Below, in pieces: positions 1-13,740 of a stretch of 64,000 nucleotides of DNA. The notes below the pieces were generated by a model. The model was not told the DNA's origin and made no database searches. It was given only the letters and a program-made list of their open reading frames with translations. A program made the translations under genes and the position numbers. How positions within the stretch are numbered: the first letter of the stretch is position 1; every line of letters starts with the position of its first letter. The stretch is from Malurus cyaneus samueli (Eukaryota > Chordata > Aves > Passeriformes > Maluridae), in the NCBI GenBank assembly GCA_009741485.1, contig CM019216.1, positions 48,493,201 to 48,557,200 of the forward strand, written 5' to 3'.

Positions 1-3000
1 ATGATCATATCATGCCCAAACAAAACCAGGGTAGCAAAACAGAGAACCAGAGCATAATTTCTCAGTTTGAAATTTAGAGAAGAAACTAAGTGCTGCAAAA
101 AGCTGTACTGAGGCTCTGACCATGAGCCCGGAAGTCTGGAACCCTTAGCTTCATGCCAGGACAGTGATTCATTCCTCGTTTGCAGGGAAGAATGACCTCT
201 TCCTTAGTGAACCACCAGGACAGCGTTATTCCTTGTACAGCATTTAGCCTTCCTCCAATGCATCCTATGCCAAAAGCCATGCCTAACTTGCAATGTCACA
301 GCCTAGTTTTAATGGGCACAGGGAAAAGGCTGTCTAGCAGTTAGAAAATGTAATACAAGTTTTGTCGCTGTTTTCTGCTCCTGTTGTTGCCTTCCACTTA
401 GGACACTTAATCCTTTGCACTTATTTTTAAAAACCATTCTGTGCCATCACTTCTTCAACAGTGCTTTAAAATTGATAGCACGATACATTTTACAGCTCTG
501 TGCTTGGCCTCACACATAGCATCTGTCTCATTTGCTTTCAGCAGCACACAGCAGCTGCACAAAAATACACCCCAACTCACGTGAGATGTTCCTGGAAATG
601 CAAGGGACACCGACAGGATGGAGGACATGCACTCGTTCGTGCACATGCAAGCTGCATGACTTCAGCTATTGTAGCAGGGTAAAACCTTCAGATACAACTC
701 GGTACGCCAGAGAAGAAGTTTTGCCAATAAAACTCTTTCCTACGTGGGTAGGATATTATGATGTCAGTTGCCTTTATACCACTTAGATATACACACAGTA
801 GATACTGTTTCACGCCATTCATGTTGTTTCTTTAAGTTCACTTTGCTAACTATCACCATATTGCAGTCAAAAAAGTTACTTGTCTGAGATCTTTGCCTCA
901 AAACAACCTGCTTGCATGATCACAACTCAAATCTGTTCTGCAGCATATATGCCAAACAGTGTCAGTCTAGAAATATGGAAAAAAAAATCTGTTAACAGCA
1001 TTTAATGTTAAGAAGAATTTCATTTCTTTTGTTTCTTCTCAGTTGTTTTTCTTCTTCTATTGCTTGATGACCTCTTTGATGAGTGGTATAAAAGACTTTT
1101 TAAAAGTACATTGGCAGCAGATTACTCTATGATGTGAATTAATCCCACTCTGTGTTCTTAAAACATTTGTCATGTCCAAATTTATAAGGCAGCTATGCGG
1201 TAATCCTACAAAAGATATTCCTACATGGCTGAAATTAAAATTCTACAGCATACACATACCAATAGACATAAAAGACAACAAACTAACATACTTCAATTAT
1301 GTTAGTAGTAACAGGAAAAGAATTGGACCACCACATTGTATAGGACGAATTACACCACTTGACCACACAAAGGCAAAATACTGAATCCTTGCGTCAGCCT
1401 TCAATTCAAATATTGGGTGCAATCAGGCAATTAACAAAAACAACATCAGAACTCAGTTCTCGGGCTAAGAAGACAGCCTGAGACAGGACAGAGAATATTT
1501 AGAAGTTAGATGTTTAGCTGTTGTTTTCTAAATCAGCTTTCTAATTTATTTTATCCTCTGATTTTTAAAGAATTAGCTGAAACTACCTTGAACATACACA
1601 GGACTCAGATGGGCAAGCACAGAATGGACATTTATGCTACCCAGTGAGGATCAGTGACCCAGGAAAGTCACATAATAAGTCATTAATAACCTACATTGCA
1701 GTCATTGGAGACAAGCGTCCTCTCCAGAATGTAATTTCCTCATCCTAAAATGAGTCACTTGAGGCACCAATTTCTCCCATAATTACAGAGGAATCCCAAC
1801 AACTATTTTAAAGTGGGCATTTTTAAACTGGATAGCATCTAGTGCTCCAGCATCTCACAACATGTAACCTGAACTGCTTTAACACCTTCAGGAAATGGAG
1901 AAGTTATGGGATTGTATGGAAACCATGTTATCTTCAATGCAGAAAAACTACTAGAATGAAGACTCACACTATTTGTGAGTAACTGCTGGGTAATGAGGAA
2001 AGGTGCACAGTCAGTCTGGATTTCAAACCTTTGTGGAGTGTACTGCAGCTACTGGGTACAGGCTGCTGCGGGACAGGTTTTCTCAATCCATGCTGGTATT
2101 TCACATTGCATCTATAGTAAGAGGCTAAGAACTATTATTTCCCACATGCTCTAACCAAGGAGAAATTTGTGAATGGTTAGCAATGACAGTTGGATGTGTA
2201 GATACCCTTTTTGGTACCCAAGGACTCCCTGGTGACTGCTTGAGCCGCCCTTTCTGTCACCACACTGCCATACATCAGGGATCAGGGGAGGAGGGAGCAG
2301 TGACCACCAGTGCTGGTGCTGCTGCTGTAGCATCTCCCCTCAAACAGCCACACAGGTTAGGCAGCCAGCTCTATTTCATTCTCCCTGGGTTTTGGCTACA
2401 GAAACTTCACTCGCTGTTTGGCTGCATGAGAATCAGCTCAGGCACAGCAGTGGATGGGGCAAGGACCCTGAGAGCTGAAACAAGGAGAGAGAAAGGAGTG
2501 GTGCTTCTGCCAGGGAGGAGTAAGAGTGGTATCATAGGAAGAAGTTTTTTTATACAGCAAGCATACTGTCCCTCATTGAGACCTTTCCTGAGCAGCAGCT
2601 GCATTGAATGCCCATGATCGTTCTCAATGTTTTCATGTGGTACCTATGTAAGCTACCTAATACTGTCATGGCTGTGTTAAAATTGCTCTGATAGTAGACT
2701 AAATTAGTGTCTGGCTTATTTTGATGCTCTTATTTCCAGCACTAACTTTGGAACTTACATCACTATTCTGCTCCTTTTGCCTGTGCTTTCCAGTTTCTTT
2801 TATTTTCAACCATATTTTGGCCAGACATGCTGCTGTGCAGTTTGCAAGGTGCCAGAAGAAAACATTCCAAGTACAACAGAAGCAACCTGCTTCCAGCATG
2901 TTGTGTGTTTTAATTTAATTTTTTAGATTTTCTGTAAACCACATAATTTTCCCACAAGGTGAAACAGATGTAATAAATTTTCAGCACTTTATGAAGGGGT

Positions 3001-6000
3001 TTAGTTCTCAGAAATTCATTGCAGTGTCCAGTCAAATATTCCCTAGAGAAAACAGGGCATAGATTACAGTGAAAGCCATTAATGGCACACGCTCACCTCT
3101 ACCTCTAGCATTCATTTTGAATCTATAGCACCTTAAACTTCAAAGTATGCATCATTATAATAGATAGAAGAACATACATGGTAGAGGGCAGTGAAATACA
3201 GCATTTGATTTTCCAATTTTTAGGTACAAAGCCACCAGTGTCTTCCCACATGATTACAGAAACAAGGAAGCTTCTGTGCACTTATAGGTGGTGAAAAGAA
3301 TAGTTACATCTCATTATACTGAAGAAGGGGAAGGATAACTTTTTCTGTTAGTTGTGAATTTTCTTCCACCAGAAACTGAGCTTTTCTTTTTCTTTCCCAG
3401 AAAGTGGTCAAGTTAAAAAATAAATAGATGAGCAAATACAGACGTGTGACTAATTTTATGTAAAGAACAATATATAGTATGGCATACATTTTTTAATATA
3501 GTATATATTTTATATATACTTCTTGTATGAAATTCTACTTTAGTACCTTGCCATTGTAGGGGTAGTACTCTGCAATTTTGCATTCCAACTAAACCATCCC
3601 AACATTCTTTCCCCTACTTTGATAGAGAAAGTCAGAACTTGTAGAGGTAAGGCATGTTTGTATCCCACAAGCGGTGTTTCCTGCCCACTTTGAACCTCTG
3701 GTGAAAACTTCCCATCTAAAATGACTAGGTCTTGTCAGTTCACTGATGTCTCCCATTCTTGAAAGTACTGCAGAACATTTTGGGTTTAAAGAGGCAATAA
3801 TTACACTTCTTAAATATTTTTTCACAGTTCTAGTAGGGAGGTGGCAGTGTGATTGGATTGTTGGCAGAGAACTTCAGAAATAAAAAGCTGTAAAGACAGC
3901 TCAAAAGTGGCAAGTAAAACTGGCATAATGTGATCGGCACCAAGGATGCAGGACATTGCACCAGTGAGACAAAAGATCCTTTAGAACGGTATTTTAAGCC
4001 TCCAAGGTTGATTTAACAGAGACAAAGTTTACTGTGGCACAGAGAGCACTCTTACTCCATGGAGGCAGCAGAAAGCAGTCATCAGATCCGATCCCAGCTA
4101 CTGGTAGGAATGAAGGGAGAGGGAAAAAAAACAGAATTAGTGTATTTCCTGAAATTCTGTCTCTTTCCACTGCTGGCCTTTAGTCAGTTTGTGAAGTTTC
4201 AGCCCAAAAGAAGACAATGATTTAGAAGGGCTGCACTAATCCTGGTGTCGCCAGTCCCTGAGATAAGCCCTGGGAAGCTGTGCTGAGTTTGCTCCTCACT
4301 GAACAGCCTGGGAGAGCAAAGAGCTCTGCCTGAGTGTCCCCCAGCTGCATGGCTCCCAGTCTGCAGCTGACCACCCTCTGGCTCCCTTGAGTCCTTCAGG
4401 CATCAGCATCCATGGGGTTTTCTCCTGATAAATTGTAGGGCTGGGTCAAGACTAATTCATAAATATGGGAAAATTCAGTGTTTCTCCCCTAGGACTATTC
4501 CCAACATCAATTCTCACATTCCAGTACACAAAGACTTAGAGACAAAGTCCTAAGAAGATGATGGGGAATGCAATCGTGAACTCAGGCTGAAAAAAAAAAC
4601 CAAAAAACCAAAACCCACAAACACCCTACTGAAATACAGCAAATAAGGTTTAAAAAGTACCTCTCTCATATCTTTCTAATGCCTTTTGTAAAGATTTCTT
4701 TGACTCCCTTATCCGTTGAGATGAAGATCACCCCACAGCCATACCAGGTTTGCCACCTCTCACAGATCATGTCAAGGCAGGGCTGTAGCCCAGGTTTCTC
4801 TTGGCAGGTCTGCCTCCAGTCCTTGGAAGACCATCCTGCTTAGACTGTGTGAGCATTGCTCCCTTACTCAGTGTCCCAGCTCCCTGAGGGGCCGAAGAGG
4901 TGAGGAGGGTCCCCACTGCCCTGTGTGCCCCATCCCACTGTAAGGTGGCTCTTAGCATCACCCACCCATAGTTCAGTGGATTGGAACAGAGACCCCAGAA
5001 ATGGGGATCTCTGCAGAAACCTTGAGCAGAATGTCTTGGAGCATGGAAATGAAGTCTTTGCTAAAACAACACACTTCTGTTAAATTCCAAGCACATGTAC
5101 AACCATGAACAATTACCTCCCAAATTTCTCTTCTGCAGATGAAGCTGTGCATGACGGCTCTTTGCCCTTTTTCATCAATCAGAGATAATAGTCATCTTTT
5201 TCCTCTTTGAAACCTCTGGCCATAGGGTCATAGTTCATTTACTGACTGTAACATTATAACAATCCCTAACAACACAATGTAAACACAGATTCTGACATGT
5301 CAATCAAAGATGAAATTATCTTATGTGGTGCGTCTTGGCAATCCTTCTGTTCCTGGCCTGACCATAGGCCGTACCATTGCAATGATCACAAGGATTACAA
5401 AGCCAGAGGTAAAACTTGTAGAAGGAACTCAGTGTTCATAAAAGCTGTCATTTTTACTCAACCCATCACAGCATAGCTCATGGAGCATGACCTAATTTTG
5501 TCATTATGGCAGCAACAATATTTAAAAGCACTTGGTAGCTATTTTGTTATCCTGTAGAAAGTAGTACTCTTTAATTTTCAGCAACTCTTTATGCTTCCAG
5601 TGGAAAGAAGAAATTTATCCTTGCCTTCATCAATTAGAACTGTGCAGCATACTGAATTCAGTCATACTAAGACGGAGTCTATTAAAGGAGCATGTGATGA
5701 GCCACATGCTGCAGCTTTACAGACACACTTAAGCATCACTAGAAGACACTTGGGTGTTTCTCACTATGAGTTATACATTAATATCTGTCAAACCAATGAG
5801 TAGATCCTGAAGCCAGGCAGCTATGTATCACTGCCAGCCTGCAGCCCATCAGCAACCACTGTCATCAACTTCTTAACTCAAAACTTCATACTGGTGAGAT
5901 GGTTCCATCGGCCAGCTCCACAAAACAAGTAGTCACATTCGTTGTGTAAATCAGTGGAATAAGAAAAATGTTAGCCTCCTCAGTATTCAGTGCTTTTGCA

Positions 6001-9000
6001 TTCTTTATTTTTTAATCCCAGAGTTTTGAAGACAGAAACTCTGTGGGAATATCCCCATTAAACAAAACCACCAGCAGGTCTCCCCATGCAGCCTAAAGAG
6101 TGGAGTTCAGAAGAGTTTCCATCCTTATTACAGTTCTGCACATATTTATCTGTGAGACAAAGAAATAGATCTGCATTCCTCCAAAAGAAATGGGTATTTC
6201 AATGTCTTGCTGCTTATGTACAAATGAAACTATAACCTTATGTACAAATGCTTTTATACTTCTTTCTGTTGTGTCTTTTTTTAGTTGCCTAAGCATTGAA
6301 AATAAAATCCTTTGGTCACAATTTGTTATCTTTATTGGAGCCAAATACTGTTTGAAATATGAGAGATCTGAAGCCCATCCAAACTTCTTCTGACATTGTT
6401 TTCCCAACCATGGCCCAAACTTTGCCATGACTCAAGCAAAGTTTAAGACACACTGGTGCTGAACGAAAAATAAGACATTTTCCAAGAGTTTGCATAATAC
6501 GACTGTGCAGGAGGTAGATATGAAATTAGATAGTGCAGGGATCTGTAAGAAAGATACAACCATAGCCAAAGTTTCAAGCAACTGACAGAGATTATCAGAG
6601 TTTTGCAATGGAGAATAGTCATGTGGTTTTCAGTGGTGTCAGAGATAAAAGAAATTATTATGATTTTCAGCTGTTAATAGTGGAAGCCATTTCACAAACT
6701 CATTTCAGTCCAGAAAAGGACACAAAAGTGCCAAATGATTCCATACAAAGCTTCCCATGTAGTCTGTACATTTACACGTGTCTACCAGAAGCACACTGTC
6801 AGATTATCAGATAATTGTGTTTGCCATGGGATATCAGACTCCCTAAATGTGCTGTGTGCTTGGCCCAGCCAGCCAAAGACAAGGTCCAATTCTGAAGATT
6901 TTTCCATCATAGATAGTTAACAAATCTTATGACCTCCATCTTGGAGATGGGAATGGGAGGGGCGAGTTCAAAGCAAAAAAAAAGTTCGCACTAAACTTCA
7001 AGGTGTTAAAAAAATGTCTAAATATGGGAGGGGAAAATGCTAAAGTTACTTGTCAAATCAAGTCTTTGCATACAAATATGATTCTTATTAATACATGTTG
7101 TTAATGCTTTCTTCATCTTCATCAAATATGCCCTTCTTTTCTTCCCTAATCTCAGTAACACTGTTACATAATGGTGTTTTCTTTGTCTTAATAGTCCCAA
7201 AATGACTCCATCTCAGCAGCAAGCCTCTCCCACTCTACATTATCCACTGTTAGCAGCAATGCAACAACTCCTAAACTTCAAATATTTCTGAAAAATTGGA
7301 AGAGCATTCATAGCTTCATTCTGCAGTGGGAAGAACCGCGGCACAGAGATAAAATCATCTGTCCTTGCAGGAAGCCACCTACAGAATACTTGCTTTTTGT
7401 TCATTTTTTTTTTTCTCCTGCCTTTATAATTCAGATTCTTCTTAGATATTTTTGCTTTCTTTTTCTTGCTAGTTTTCTGTTTGATTTTCTTTTTTTTTAA
7501 TCTTCACCTTGTTTGTTGAGGTGCCTGTATTTTTAATTACTTTTTCCTACAGGCTATTTCGTAAGAGAAAACCTCCCCCTGGTTGCATAAACTCTGTAGT
7601 AAAACATCCAGCAGGACCAGGGCTAAGCATACTTTCCTCTACTTTTGTCCCACTTTTCTCTGTCCCTTGGATCCATTTATCCCTAGTTCTTTCCATTTTG
7701 CGCTAAACTTCTAACTCTCCCCCCGCTTTCCCCGCTGCCGCCTTCCTATTTTCTTTCTGTCTCTCTCTCCTCTTTTCCCACCAGCTGGACATAAAGGGAC
7801 CAGGATTTGAAATACCAAACAATAGCTTTTCAGATCTTGGTATGTTTCCTAAAGACTTCACAGGACTGAAGTCTATGGGAGGGGGAGTAGCCTTTAAAAA
7901 AATAAGTAGATGTTCCTAATCATTGCCAGGAGATGCTCTAAGGGGAGCCTACAAGGGCTCAGTCACAAAAAGGGAGTGGTATTTTCCTTGCCATGAGCCC
8001 AGTATTGCGTTAGCCAGCGCTCTGAGTCACTGGGGGGAGCTTTGCTGGGAGAAGTCATGCAGGAAGTTCAATCCGAGAAATTAATCTCAGAACAGCCATT
8101 GCCCTATTTTGAAGAATGTCAAGTATCAACGCAGAGTTTCAGGAAGGTTGTTCAAGGTAATATTCTCATTTATGGCAGAAAAGCATCAGCTTTGCCACAG
8201 CAGAACAGTCCTCCTTTGCAGCACCTCTCTGGTGCCCCTCGGATGGTCACTGTGACCCAGGGTCATCTGCTCACTACTGATTGGTGGCACACGTTCAAAA
8301 CATCCATATACATTCCTTTGAATAGTTCGAGAAATATTTCCCTAATCTCTATGCATTTTGGAGATATCAAACTGATAGTTTTAAGTCAGTTCCTTCCCCG
8401 TCTTTCCCAGCTCACAACAGTCGCTTTTATTTGTAGCATCGGTGTAGTTTATCCATTTCCACCAAAATTACCTAGCAACAATCAGTTAAAAAGGAACACG
8501 CCCAGGTATCTCTATACATTCTGCAGCTTGCAACAGTGACATAGTTGGAAGCTAGGAGAAAAAAAAAATCTTATTCTCACAATGCTCTCTTCCACAGAGA
8601 TAGAAAAGAAGAGGATTATAGAAAATGTTGGGAGAGCTTTCAGAAAACTGGCACAAAAACGAAGAAACAAACGATGGATGTTTTCTGGTCTCAGATGTCT
8701 ATAATGGATTTCAAATCAAGCATTAACCGTGGTGTATTTTTGTTGGAATAGATGTCCCACAGACATTTGAGACAGGTCCTTTGTTGCAAGAAATGCGGAA
8801 AATAAGAGGCAGCTTCCAAAAGACCTCTTTGATTTACATTTGTGTATCTTGCATGGCAAATGGAATAATTTGGTACAGAGTCACCATGTGTCACTTTGTC
8901 ATTTAAAGAGTGATGTGCAAAGAAAGTCACAGAAGAGTGACATAACATTGACTACAGACCAGCTTCTTACCTATTTCTTTACCTAGGTATTCTTCCTCAC

Positions 9001-11313
9001 AAGCCCTGCTGAAATATCACGTTAGCTAACCTATGTGGTATAATGAGAAACAGCACAATAACCCAGGGCATCTTCTCATGTGTCTCTCTAATCATGGCAA
9101 GCCTTTCTGGTCTTCTTTTTCTTAAACCCATGAGTTTTCATCTTGTGACATGCAATGTACAAAAATGAAGAGAGGGGACGCTGTAAGCTCGGTCACACAA
9201 GGGGAAAAATATGGAAAAAAAATCTTAATGTCAAGTGTGACATGGATGGGTTCATTGTTTATCTGACTTTAATTTGAGATCTGGGGATAAGTTTTTCTTA
9301 TATTTGTCACCAGACTTGCTGCAGCTTTGGGCAAAACAGGGGTTTTCTCCATGCTTCTGATTTTCCTCCCTTAAAAAGAACCATAGAAGACTAGACAGCA
9401 CCAGGCTATGCTATTTGACCACTTCCTCAGTACCAACTGATGCCTGAGGCAAGCCCAAAATCCTCACTCTGACTGTGGGGACAGTCTAAACAAGACTGAG
9501 AGGTGGAGCCTCCCTTCTTCCATCACCCCCTCAGTCCCAAGGGGAGGAAAGACACATGCATTTGCAGAAGGCAGCTCCAGCATTTTCCAACAGATCCCAT
9601 GTTTAATGAAGTAACAGACCATGACAGAAAGGGAAGGGAGATTACTTTGTACACAAGCTTCCCTCTCTTCAATTGTAATTTAAAACAAACTACGAAACCA
9701 ACCCTACCATTCATCACATGAAAAAAAAAAAAAATAAAAAAAGCTTTGTGATCTCTTGAAATTTAGGCTCTTGGGAAGCAGCATTTTCCAAGCAATTCAT
9801 ATAGATGTGCCAAGGTGTGTCTTACACCACAGGCATAAAAGATTAATGCAGTTTTCTCAGAATCTTAATAGAAGGACCAGCAAATAAACAAGCTGATCTG
9901 ACAAAATGTAGATGTACCAGATCATATGGCCCTGGACAGAAAAGAGGAAGGCATTTGAAAACCTTCTGTTTGGGGAGTGTTGTGTCCTTTTGAAATATCT
10001 CAAAGACAGCCTTGTGCAGGCTTCACAATCAGTGAGGTAAAAAGAAGGAGAGCACGAAGAGCATTTTAAGAGGTTGAAGGCAAACCCCCCACCATGGACA
10101 GTGGGCAAAAAGGGAGTTAAAAATAGGCAGCATGAGACAGGGCTCTCCAAAAGAGAGTGGGAAGGACACTGTGTTCTGGAAACTAGTGTGACCAACCACA
10201 AACAAATGTGCCAAGACTCTTGTACATTTTGTTGGCATTTTGCTAAAGGCTGGCACATAATCCATAACAGGAAAGGTATCACCAAGTAGTCAGTGCGCTT
10301 CTCTGGAGCATGTTTTGCCAGTACAAACTTATGAGAGATCAGAGGCAAATAGTTCATCAGCCAGTGACAGAAAATGATAAAATTAAGACCTTCCTAAACT
10401 CTCCCCTATCACCAGAGGAATTGACAGAATCAAATTTCTATGTATTTTTCCAACTCCATGAAAAAAAAAGTTTTGCTTTTTGCTACCTACTTACAGTGAG
10501 TTTATAGCCATTTGTTCTTATTCTTACATTGGTATTTAGTTTTTTTCCTAAACTGGCTTTACTTAGCTTATCTTCTCGTCTCCTGTGTTTATAGAGAATA
10601 ATCATATCCCCCCCACTAAGCTAATACACCAACCTCTACAATTTTCTTATTGTATACCTGACCTTTAATTTTGTGACTATTCTCCTTTTACACTTTTGCA
10701 TCTACCCTGATCTAATCTAGCTCTCTGGAAGTGGGATAAACAGAGTGAGAATGAAACTTCAAATACAAGCTCACAAGCACCTTGCAAAATAATACCTCTC
10801 TACCTCCACTAGAGTTGCCAGACCTGATAAAACCTCTGAGGGTAAGCCTTTTTCACTCCCAAATCACACTGATGTTTCTATTACCTCTTACAGGGACGCA
10901 GCTTATAACAGATGTTTCAATGACCTACTAAATGCAATTATTGCTGCTATTAAACTCTACCCTTTTTCTGCTCAAGTCATCTAAAAAGTAGTCTTCAAAG
11001 TCATCTTCATGCAATGGTTTGATTTTCATTTATAATGACATGCTTCTCTTTTTTATTTACCACTGGCAGTTTTCATCAACTTATTCCTGTTTTTTATTCC
11101 AAACTCATGAAACAAACATATTGAATCACACCAGTGCCAAAACAGGGTCTCAAGACACCTCCTTGCAGCCTGACAGGTTTCTTTTCAGCACAGCATGTTG
11201 TCCCATCCCTTTTATGTACATCTCAGGTTTCTCACTTTAAACTCCATTGTCTCCAATCTGACAGTTTCTCAGCCAGTACAATATAAAATATTTCAGTAAA
11301 GACCAGGAATATT
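1..11313. other. Intergenic DNA, no gene recognised
   Basis: AT-rich, CpG-poor sequence. Open frames of up to 166 codons (about 8042-8539 plus, 9857-10357 minus) are within the range expected by chance and show no motif I know. A poly(A) run of 14 lies at 9721-9734, and an A-rich/CAAAA patch at about 4589-4630. No RNA gene seen. Confidence 0.75.
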
Positions 11314-11479
11314 CAAACTGTCTCTCCAGGAAAGTGCTGGATTCACAAATCCTGGAGGTATTTAAAAGAAGTGTAGATGTGGCAGATGGAGATATGATTT
11401 AGGGGTGGACTTGGTAGCACTGTGTTAACATTGGACTCAATGATTTAAAGGTCTTCTCCAACAAAAATGACTCTATGAC
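11314..11479 (+). mobile_element. CR1 LINE 3'-end fragment
   Basis: Short, diverged CR1 tail: the segment resembling the consensus 'valine-thr-ile' 3' region (CCTGGAGGTATTTAAAAGAA), then TGGACTTGGTAGCACTGTG, GGTCTTCTCCAACA and a terminal CTCTATGACT. Sense orientation. Boundaries within about 15 bp. Confidence 0.8.
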
Positions 11480-13740
11480 TTCACTATATTTTCTTCAGTT
11501 AGAAAATCACTTATCTCAAATAAATTTTGCAATGCTTTATACAACCAAGGTAATGTTTTATCATATTTTCTATTTATCTCCCTTTGTTTAATTGTTGTGT
11601 ATGTCAGCAGTAAGTGATAAAAATCCTTGTTTCTATTTCTAACACTTCTCCAATTGGTCTCACAGGTGAAGATTGTCCAGTGCCTTAACTGGAGAACATG
11701 GAGAGGCTTTGGAAACCACAGGTTCCTCACGTCTCTTCCAATTCCAAGGAGCAGGAGGCACATTCAAAGCAAACACAAGAATGTTGTGCTTAAAGGTGGA
11801 AGTAACCTCTGGAATTTCTTGTCTGAGGTTTTGTGAATGGTTAAAGATAAAAACAAACACATGAACAAGTAAATGAAAAAGGAAACAACTGAAGGACAAC
11901 AGCCACAATCCTCCCCACTTTTACTCTGGGTACATGAGTCCCTGAGCCATAAACTGCTGGAGGCTCGGAACTGTTATGGGAAGCATGGTGAGATGGATTT
12001 TCAACCAAACCCAGTCAACTGACTCATATATTTAAGCAATCTACCATATTTTATTTGAGTATCATGTCTGAGTCTTATTTCCACCAGGCTCATTCTAAGA
12101 TAACTACTCCCATTCACCTTCCCTCTTTTTATCTCATGGCCAATATCATCACTAATGAAAGCTGAGACAAAGTGTTTGTTTAGCTTTTAAATTTTATACA
12201 GCTTATCTTTAAACCTTGTAACATTCTTAAGGCATGTTAGATGAACATTTTCTTCTCTTTGATTTACATTTCTTGCTTTACCTGCTGTCATTTTTTGTAA
12301 TTTCTTTTGTTAAGAGCTTGACTTCTGGAAATTCTCATTTTGACCCTACTTTTTCTAAGATCATCAAAAATTATTTCATGATTAGTCTTTTTCCTTTCCT
12401 TGTAGCCCTCAAATTAACTCATAAGTTCTTGTTTGACACAATAAATAATTAGGCCACAACTGGGACCCTTTCTGCAAGTTCTCCCCTGCCAAAGATGAAA
12501 TAGGTTTTACACCTTTGAGGTAGATTATACATTTTTACACATACAGATAAATATTACACCCTTGAATTGAGGAATTCCAGCCCTCTGCTGCCTCTCAGTT
12601 CTTTGTGGTCTCCAAGCAATGAAAGTAAGGACAAGAGCTGGGGAGAGAATGGAATGTGGATTTTGCCATCTGAAGCCCCTTTCAAGCACCTAAGGTACTT
12701 ACCTTCAACAATTGCAGCCATCTAGTGGACAAATACCAGAAACAGTCCCTAGTCAGTAAAAACGTGGTCTTCCCTCGCTTGCAATTGTTCACTGAGTGGA
12801 CTGGAATTTGGCGTTTCATGGCTAAAACAGGCTGTATGAAATAAGCGTCCCAAAATCACTTTACCATGAGCTTGTATTACAGAGTAGTTCTCCTGGCCGC
12901 TCTACTAAGACCTTAGGAATGAGCACACCTTGGTACCACAGAACAGGATACTCCAGGGAGTCACCTGGGCATACAGATCTATTCTCCAGCATTTCCAATA
13001 CCACAAAAAAGGTATGACTTTATTAATGTTGCCATACCCTGACAGTGATAATGAATACACAACCAGACTGGTTTCTAGACTGTGACACACCACTGGCTCG
13101 CTTGGATGCTTGACAAGTGAGTGTGGAGGCAGAGTTATGTGTGTCAAGGTCTTACCCTACAGCAGTGATTCCCAATTTGTGCTACACCTGCCTGACTGAT
13201 GTATTGATCAGCAGCTGCTGATTATCCCCTCTGTAAATATTTGCCATCACAGAAGGAAGCTACGTCGGCAGTTACCACTTTTGCAAGCTCAATTAGCTCA
13301 GCTGGGTAATGGCAATCCAACTTCATCTGCCTTTTGAAGTGTGGGAGTTATGGAAGGTAAATAGGTCAGCTGGCATGCATTTGGTGGAGGAGAGGGTGCA
13401 AAGTTGCAAGAAAAGAAAGAAAGGAATGTAGAAATTTCTTGACCTGCCAAGAGCCAACTCTGAAGACAGAAACTGCTGCCATTGCTGCGTTAATTACCTC
13501 TTTTAATTTGTGGTAGTATCTATGTACTCTATGACCACCAACAGCTTTGCTAAAGAATTTTTTTATGCAGATATATCAGTCACAATTTGTACATGATATA
13601 AAATAAAGTACTCCCTTAAGATTGACCCTCCTGATTTTTTCAAATGGCCATATTAACATAGAGTGCATAACACACAAAAAACGCTCATGCCTCAAAAATT
13701 TGTCCTTGGAAATGATTACAATGTGTCCTTCTTTCCCTGC
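11480..13740. other. Intergenic DNA between CR1 fragments
   Basis: Apart from the CTCF-like motif at 12.72 kb, I see no feature; overlapping short frames on both strands at 11.6-11.9 kb have no recognisable product. Confidence 0.7.
12717..12728 (-). promoter_or_regulatory. CTCF-like motif
   Basis: The + strand GCCATCTAGTGG reads on the minus strand as CCACTAGATGGC, a full match to the CTCF core CCASYAGRKGGC, and continues with TGC. It lies in ordinary intergenic DNA about 28.6 kb upstream of the HEY2 start. Binding is inferred from the motif only. Confidence 0.5.

Noticed and set aside
8042..8539. 165-codon plus frame; also 9857-10357, 25056-25547, 36647-37153 and 60151-60657
   Set aside because: A rough estimate gives a few frames of this size by chance in 64 kb read six ways; none shows a domain, signal peptide or family motif.
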